Assembly: GCA_009787175.1 (NCBI GenBank)
Contig: WRGM01000154.1
Coordinates: forward strand, 1-18,288
From: Candidatus Bathycorpusculum fermentans
Lineage (GTDB): Archaea > Thermoproteota > Bathyarchaeia > Bathyarchaeales > Bathycorpusculaceae
DNA length: 18,288 bases
Reading direction: 5' to 3'
Part shown: piece after piece, positions 14,598-18,288 of the stretch
Position numbering within the stretch: the first letter of the stretch is position 1
How the letters are laid out: each line of letters starts with the position of its first letter
Made by a program: the position numbers and the translations under genes
The notes under the pieces: model-generated
Databases searched by the model: none
The model's input: only the letters and a program-made list of their open reading frames with translations
What the model was told of the DNA's origin: nothing

Positions 14598-14617
14598 AGT
14601 TTTCCCTCTTACGTTTG

Positions 14618-14639
14618 TTAATGTAAACCTTTACATTAA
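14618..14639. promoter_or_regulatory. Perfect 22-bp palindrome, probable operator of the HTH/RAM regulator
   Basis: TTAATGTAAA-CC-TTTACATTAA has two exact 10-bp arms with a 2-bp centre. It starts 21 bp upstream of the regulator's TTG start, between its AT-rich promoter region and its ribosome-binding site. Size and symmetry fit a homodimeric HTH protein. Confidence 0.65.
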
Positions 14640-14710
14640 TAATAACTATACCTCCTTAAGAACATAACCAGCAGTAAGCAAGTAATTTAGTAAAAATGTG
14701 AAAAGTAGAC

Positions 14711-14717
14711 AAAAAAA
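14711..14717 (-). terminator. T-tract terminator after aspS
   Basis: Seven consecutive T on the minus strand lie about 32 bp after the aspS stop and end the alba-KH-aspS cluster. Confidence 0.4.
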
Positions 14718-14748
14718 CATGAAATGAAAAGTAAGATACCTCAGAAAT

Positions 14749-16068
14749 TTATGGTGTTAATCTTACTCTATCTCTTGGGTATAATGTTGTTTCGCGGATA
14801 TTTTTTCGTCCTGAGAGGATCATTGTTAAGCGTTCAAGTCCGATAGCCCAACCGGCATGTGGTGGCATACCCCAGTCAAATGCTTGGAGATGGTACTTGA
14901 AGGATCCAGGATTTAATCCCTTTTCTTGCATTCTATTGACAAGTTGGTCTTTATGTTCAATTCTTGTCCCGCCAGAAACGAGTTCTATATAGCGCCACAT
15001 GAGGTCGAAACCTTCGCAGACCTCAGGTGTGTCTTTTCGTGGTTTGATGTAAAAAGTTTTAGCTTTCGAAGGCCAGTCAGTTACAAAGTAAAAGAAGGGA
15101 TATAGTTTACCTAATTCGCGGAATGCTTCCGTTGAAATATCTTCGCCCCAGGGAATTTCTACGCCATGCTCTTTTAGGCTTTCAAGGACTTCTGTGTATG
15201 TTAAGCGTTTAAATGGAAGCTCTGGAACTGCGAATTTATACTTAAGTGTGTGTAATTCGTTAGCACATTTTTCTTTGACTGTTACAAAAACGTGATGAAT
15301 CACTTGTTCTAGGAGTGTCATCATATCATTTGCGTTAGCAAATGCCTGTTCGACATCTACGCTGGTAAATTCACTTAGATGTCGTCTAGTATGTGATTCT
15401 TCAGCTCTAAAGAATGAGCCTACTTCGAAGACTTTTTCCATACTCATAGTTAATTGTTCTTTGTAAAGCTGTGGACTCTGTGCAAGGTAAGCAGTTTGAC
15501 CGAAATATTTTACGCTGAAAAGTTCTGCACCACCCTCGGTTGCAGAGGCTATAATTCTTGGGGTTTGAACTTCGAGATAGCCTTTCTCAAATAGAAAACG
15601 ACGGATTGCCTGTAGTGCAGTATGTCGGATTTTGAAAACTGCAAGAGAAGTTTCAGTTGTTAGGTCAAGAGCTCTGGCGTCGAGGCGTGCTTCGATACTT
15701 GCAGGTGTTTTGCCGGTGATGTCTATGGGTAATTGTTCTATTGCGTTGTTTAAAAGTTTAATTTCTGTAGGGATTACTTCAATGCCGCGTGGGGTCATGT
15801 TTGTTTTTTTCACGGTGCCTTTTACGGCTATGCTGAATCGTTTCTGTAAAAGTTCAGTTTTTTGTAATACTTCAGGGTCTACGCGTTTTTTTAGTATTGT
15901 TATTTGTATAGTCCCTGTGCTATCTTGCATGATAATGAAACGGATGCCGCCGAGGTCGCGAACTTCTTGAACCCATCCGAATAGGATAATTTCTTGGGTG
16001 TCTAAATTTGGAGAGATATCGTGTATATTATGAGTTCTTGTCCAGTTATCAATGAAATCCATGTTCAT
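14749..16068 (-). CDS. aspS: Aspartyl-tRNA synthetase, archaeal type, probably non-discriminating
   Basis: This 439-residue class IIb synthetase charges tRNA-Asp and possibly tRNA-Asn. The N-terminal OB-fold binds the anticodon (GWVQEVRDLGG at 31-41). The catalytic core has motif 2, FRAEESHTRRHLSEF, and motif 3, GWAIGLERLTM, ending with the family's LYPRDRVRLTP. It lacks the bacterial insertion domain, so it is the archaeal/eukaryotic type. The two positions known to separate discriminating from relaxed archaeal enzymes (Trp26 and Lys85 in Thermococcus) align by eye with Gln34 and Pro93. The start is ATG 16068 or 16062, 14-20 bp after the KH gene. AsnRS and GatCAB are not in the window. Confidence 0.95.
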   Translation of the reverse strand: MNMDFIDNWTRTHNIHDISPNLDTQEIILFGWVQEVRDLGGIRFIIMQDSTGTIQITILKKRVDPEVLQKTELLQKRFSIAVKGTVKKTNMTPRGIEVIPTEIKLLNNAIEQLPIDITGKTPASIEARLDARALDLTTETSLAVFKIRHTALQAIRRFLFEKGYLEVQTPRIIASATEGGAELFSVKYFGQTAYLAQSPQLYKEQLTMSMEKVFEVGSFFRAEESHTRRHLSEFTSVDVEQAFANANDMMTLLEQVIHHVFVTVKEKCANELHTLKYKFAVPELPFKRLTYTEVLESLKEHGVEIPWGEDISTEAFRELGKLYPFFYFVTDWPSKAKTFYIKPRKDTPEVCEGFDLMWRYIELVSGGTRIEHKDQLVNRMQEKGLNPGSFKYHLQAFDWGMPPHAGWAIGLERLTMILSGRKNIRETTLYPRDRVRLTP

Positions 16069-16082
16069 GATAATTTCAACCG

Positions 16083-16592
16083 TTAATCTGCAAATTCAAC
16101 ACGTATAGACATTTTTCGTATATTTTGAGCGATGCCTTTGAGTGTGGATAAGTCAAAGGGTAGTTGTTGTCCGCGTTTACGTTTTAAAATGACCCGTGTT
16201 TCAGTTGTTCCGTCAGGTAACCAGATAGTGTTAATTGTGAAAATACTAAATGGTACGAAAAGATCCTCGAGAAATTTGCGGTCATCAACGCCGTGTTCGA
16301 GAATTCTTACGTTCTTACCTGTTTCATCGCCTAAGGCTTTGATAATTTTGCCGCCATATCCTAGTAAACGTGGTACATCTCCGTGTCCCACGAGAATTGC
16401 CAAAGTTTTTTCCACTTCAACTGCTTTGTAGAAACAGACGTTTTGAAGTGTGGGATATTTTTCTTCCATGTTGAGAAGGAATCTGGCGATTCTTAGGTCT
16501 AGGTCACTAATTTCTCCAGCTTTTACTTTAGTAGAACATTTCTGGCATAGCATGCCGCTTTTTAAGCAGAAACTGCACAGTTCGGTTTTCAT
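16083..16592 (-). CDS. Zinc-finger KH-domain RNA-binding protein, archaeal NusA-like
   Basis: This 169-residue protein opens with a small zinc knuckle (C6/C9 and C16/C19, spacing CxxC-x6-CxxC). A central KH domain follows, with its GxxG loop in LGYGGKIIKAL (77-87), and then a basic C-terminal part with RVILKRKRGQQLPF. Archaeal NusA-related proteins and a KH group often found near aspS look like this. Binding to structured RNA, perhaps in transcription or translation, is inferred. It lies between alba and aspS on the same strand, 53 bp after alba and 14 bp before aspS, so the three are probably co-transcribed. Confidence 0.78.
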   Translation of the reverse strand: MKTELCSFCLKSGMLCQKCSTKVKAGEISDLDLRIARFLLNMEEKYPTLQNVCFYKAVEVEKTLAILVGHGDVPRLLGYGGKIIKALGDETGKNVRILEHGVDDRKFLEDLFVPFSIFTINTIWLPDGTTETRVILKRKRGQQLPFDLSTLKGIAQNIRKMSIRVEFAD

Positions 16593-16645
16593 GATTGAAT
16601 CGCCTTTTTTATTGTATAGGAGTTAGCAACGAGTTATTTGAGTAT

Positions 16646-16924
16646 TCAGCGTTGAAGGGTTATTTCAATTGTGCTTACGTTGCTGAGTTGTGCTTCATCA
16701 TCTTGAGGTTGAACTTGATCTGTTCCAATTGCAATTGCTTTAATTTTTACAGTTGGAAGGAATTTTCGTCTTACAACTTCAGCTACGTCAATAGCTCTAC
16801 TAATTGCTTTTCCTCGCGCTTTTATGTTAACTTCTTTAGCTCCGCCATGGAAAAAGGTTATGCAAGCAAGCACATAATTCATTATGGGTTTTTTGCCTAT
16901 TAACACTGCATTTGCTTCTGACAT
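16646..16924 (-). CDS. albA: DNA/RNA-binding protein Alba
   Basis: This 92-residue protein coats archaeal chromatin and also binds RNA. The N-terminal VLIGKKPIMNYVLA contains the paired lysines (K11, K12) equivalent to the acetylatable pair of Sulfolobus Alba. VNIKARGKAISRAIDVAEVVRR (about 33-54) is the conserved core, and STIEITLQ closes the last strand. TAGGAG about 8 nt upstream of the ATG gives a good ribosome-binding site. It is the first gene of the cluster with the KH protein and aspS. Confidence 0.97.
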   Translation of the reverse strand: MSEANAVLIGKKPIMNYVLACITFFHGGAKEVNIKARGKAISRAIDVAEVVRRKFLPTVKIKAIAIGTDQVQPQDDEAQLSNVSTIEITLQR

Positions 16925-17253
16925 GGCTTTACTCCTAAATTAACATTTTAATATGCGGTTTAAGTAGCTTTTTTTACGGGCATAAATACATTGTGGTATA
17001 AGATACTTTTTCTAGTTTAAAAATTAAGACATTACACCACACCAAAAAAATAAACACACATTACACTCCAAAAACAACAAAAAATTAAACCACAGCCCAC
17101 CACGAGATTTCACATAATTACAGCAATTGAAACTCAAAAAGGCTCAGCAACCCACCCACCCCCACAATAACACGTGTTTACAGCAGCACAAATCTTAACT
17201 TTAGGATAAGTCTTTATCAAGTCTAATACATATACAGCACTAGGAAGAATAAG
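16925..17253. other. 329-bp divergent intergenic region with a G-free tract
   Basis: This stretch separates alba (-) from the IMPase gene (+). It holds the alba promoter at its left end and a C/A-rich stretch from about 17020 to 17180, including 66 consecutive bases without G on the plus strand (17029-17094) and a CCCACCCACCCCCAC segment at 17151-17165. I see no convincing gene, tRNA or C/D-box RNA in it. Confidence 0.6.
16958..16966 (-). promoter_or_regulatory. TATA-like box of alba
   Basis: The minus strand reads TACTTAAAC preceded by AAAAAAAGC (BRE-like). A start 25 bp downstream leaves a 12-14 nt leader that just accommodates the TAGGAG ribosome-binding site. Confidence 0.5.
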
Positions 17254-18078
17254 ATGAACACACAACTTGACTGGTTTAAAATTTTAACTGACTGCAAAAA
17301 TAACGTGGAAGACACAATAAAACCACATTTAAAAACTTTAAATGAACCACAACCTGACCTAGGAGAAGGCGCAGGGGGAGACGCTATGAAACCGATAGAT
17401 TTAGCAGCAGAAAAAGCCATAGTCAATACATTACAAGATCATGGCATTTCGTTTTCGTTAATAAGCGAAGAATCAGGTTTTGAAAAATATGGCAACACGC
17501 CGGAAGAGTGCTACGTAACAATTGACCCAATTGATGGCACAACAAATCTGCTACGTGGATTACCATTTTACGCTTCATCAATTGCCATTTCAAGAAAACC
17601 ATTCATCGCAGAAGTTTACGCGGCCTTAGTCACTGATTTATATCACGATATTACATACATGGCACAAAAGAACAAGGGTGCATATCGTGATGGTGAAAGA
17701 ATTAAACCCTCACAGATTTCAAATCTTCAAGAAGCTGTAATTGGAATGGATCTTAACTCTTACAAAGTTGCAGAAATTGCGCCTAAACTAACGGATTTAA
17801 TTCAACAAACTAGACATATCAGGCATTATGGCGCTAATGCTTTAGAATTATGTTATGTTGCTAACGGGTTAACTGATGCTTTTGTTGACATACGAGGCAA
17901 ACTACGCACTACAGATGCAGCGGCAGGCTTTTTGATAGTCAAAGAAGCAGGCGGTTTAATAACAGATATAAATAATCAGTCAGTCAATGTTAAATTAGAT
18001 CCTAGACAATCATTAAATTTTGTAGCATCAGGCAACGCTAAAATTCATAATACAATACTTGGATTAGTCAAAAGTTAA
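17254..18078 (+). CDS. Inositol monophosphatase / fructose-1,6-bisphosphatase family enzyme
   Basis: This 274-residue protein is a Mg2+- or Li+-sensitive sugar phosphatase. The metal-binding residues are in SEESG (71-75) and DPIDGTTN (91-98), and the third metal Asp is D221 in TTDAAAGF, where bacterial enzymes have WDxAAG. Archaeal members often hydrolyse both inositol-1-phosphate and fructose-1,6-bisphosphate, and sequence alone does not tell which dominates. The N-terminal GAGGDAMKPIDLAAE resembles the archaeal subgroup. The ATG at 17254 follows AGGAAGAA. It has no same-strand partner and ends just before a T-run. Confidence 0.93.
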   Translation: MNTQLDWFKILTDCKNNVEDTIKPHLKTLNEPQPDLGEGAGGDAMKPIDLAAEKAIVNTLQDHGISFSLISEESGFEKYGNTPEECYVTIDPIDGTTNLLRGLPFYASSIAISRKPFIAEVYAALVTDLYHDITYMAQKNKGAYRDGERIKPSQISNLQEAVIGMDLNSYKVAEIAPKLTDLIQQTRHIRHYGANALELCYVANGLTDAFVDIRGKLRTTDAAAGFLIVKEAGGLITDINNQSVNVKLDPRQSLNFVASGNAKIHNTILGLVKS

Positions 18079-18084
18079 CAAACC

Positions 18085-18090
18085 TTTTTT
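18085..18090 (+). terminator. T-run after the IMPase gene
   Basis: Six T lie 7 bp after the stop codon, adequate for archaeal termination. Confidence 0.4.
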
Positions 18091-18256
18091 CATTTACTGT
18101 TCATCAGAAAAAGGCTTTTGAGTCGAAATTTAGTGTTTTTACAGTGTGAGCTATATGTTAAGAAGAGTTAAAGTTTGTGAGTAAATTGGTTGTAAATGTT
18201 GGGTGGTGTCCTAAGTTAAGTGAAATGGTAGGTCTCTTTTGAAGAACCAAAAGTTT

Positions 18257-18288
18257 ATGATCAAACCGATGACTATTTTGTGCATGAT
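18257..18288 (+). CDS. Possible start of a gene truncated by the window edge
   Basis: ATG at 18257 opens a frame reading MIKPMTILCM to the edge of the window. No ribosome-binding site is evident and the frame is too short to judge. Confidence 0.15.
   Translation, partial: MIKPMTILCM

Noticed and set aside
15632..16431. Plus-strand frames opposite aspS and the KH gene
   Set aside because: The minus-strand proteins show clear motifs; the plus frames have no recognisable domain or ribosome-binding site.
18079..18288. Possible insertion-sequence end at the right edge
   Set aside because: Short frames on both strands and an imperfect GGT...ACC hairpin near 18231-18248 hint at one, but no transposase, terminal repeat or target duplication can be seen.
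1..18288. tRNA, rRNA, CRISPR array or defence system
   Set aside because: No cloverleaf-like segment, regularly spaced repeats or defence-protein motifs were found on either strand.

Overview
The window is archaeal. It encodes ribosomal proteins found only in archaea and eukaryotes (L7Ae, S28e, L24e, L40e), the H/ACA RNP protein Gar1, a TFB-type transcription factor, the chromatin protein Alba and an archaeal-type AspRS. Several genes also have TATA-like boxes about 25-28 bp upstream of the start codon, as expected for leaderless archaeal transcripts. The DNA is AT-rich. Gene content (diaminopimelate lysine synthesis through DapL, an Mrp-type HypB partner, DUF116) would fit an uncultured TACK-type lineage such as Bathyarchaeia, but the sequence alone does not fix the lineage.

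Layout. 1-282: gene-poor left edge with a start-less reading-frame remnant. 275-985 (-): membrane-anchored cyclophilin. 1040-2922 (-): hypA, an Mrp/MinD-type HypB-like ATPase and a HAD hydrolase in one tight cluster. 3156-4187 (+): a stand-alone parvulin and a PAP2 phosphatase. 4286-10570 (-): dapA-dapB-asd-lysA-dapF-dapL, which carries aspartyl phosphate to lysine; only aspartokinase is missing. 10818-11645 (-): L7Ae-S28e-L24e. 11809-13036 (+): gar1-tfb, divergent from the ribosomal genes. 13181-13795 (+): a Cys-rich DUF116 protein. 13908-14069 (-): L40e, a 53-residue gene. 14139-14597 (-): a winged-HTH/RAM-domain regulator with a perfect 22-bp palindrome just upstream. 14749-16924 (-): alba, a zinc/KH protein and aspS. 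17254-18078 (+): an inositol-monophosphatase-family enzyme.

Most of this is housekeeping. The points that merit a second look are: the change of strand base composition between genes of the same lysine cluster, with a terminator-like hairpin and a possible new promoter near one of the switches; the palindrome of the orphan regulator; residues suggesting a non-discriminating AspRS; the divergent TFB with a dyad over its TATA box; an L24e that lacks one zinc cysteine; the HypA/Mrp-type HypB pair without hydrogenase genes nearby; and a G-free intergenic tract. I see no CRISPR array, tRNA, rRNA, complete insertion sequence or defence system, and no clear new multi-gene system.
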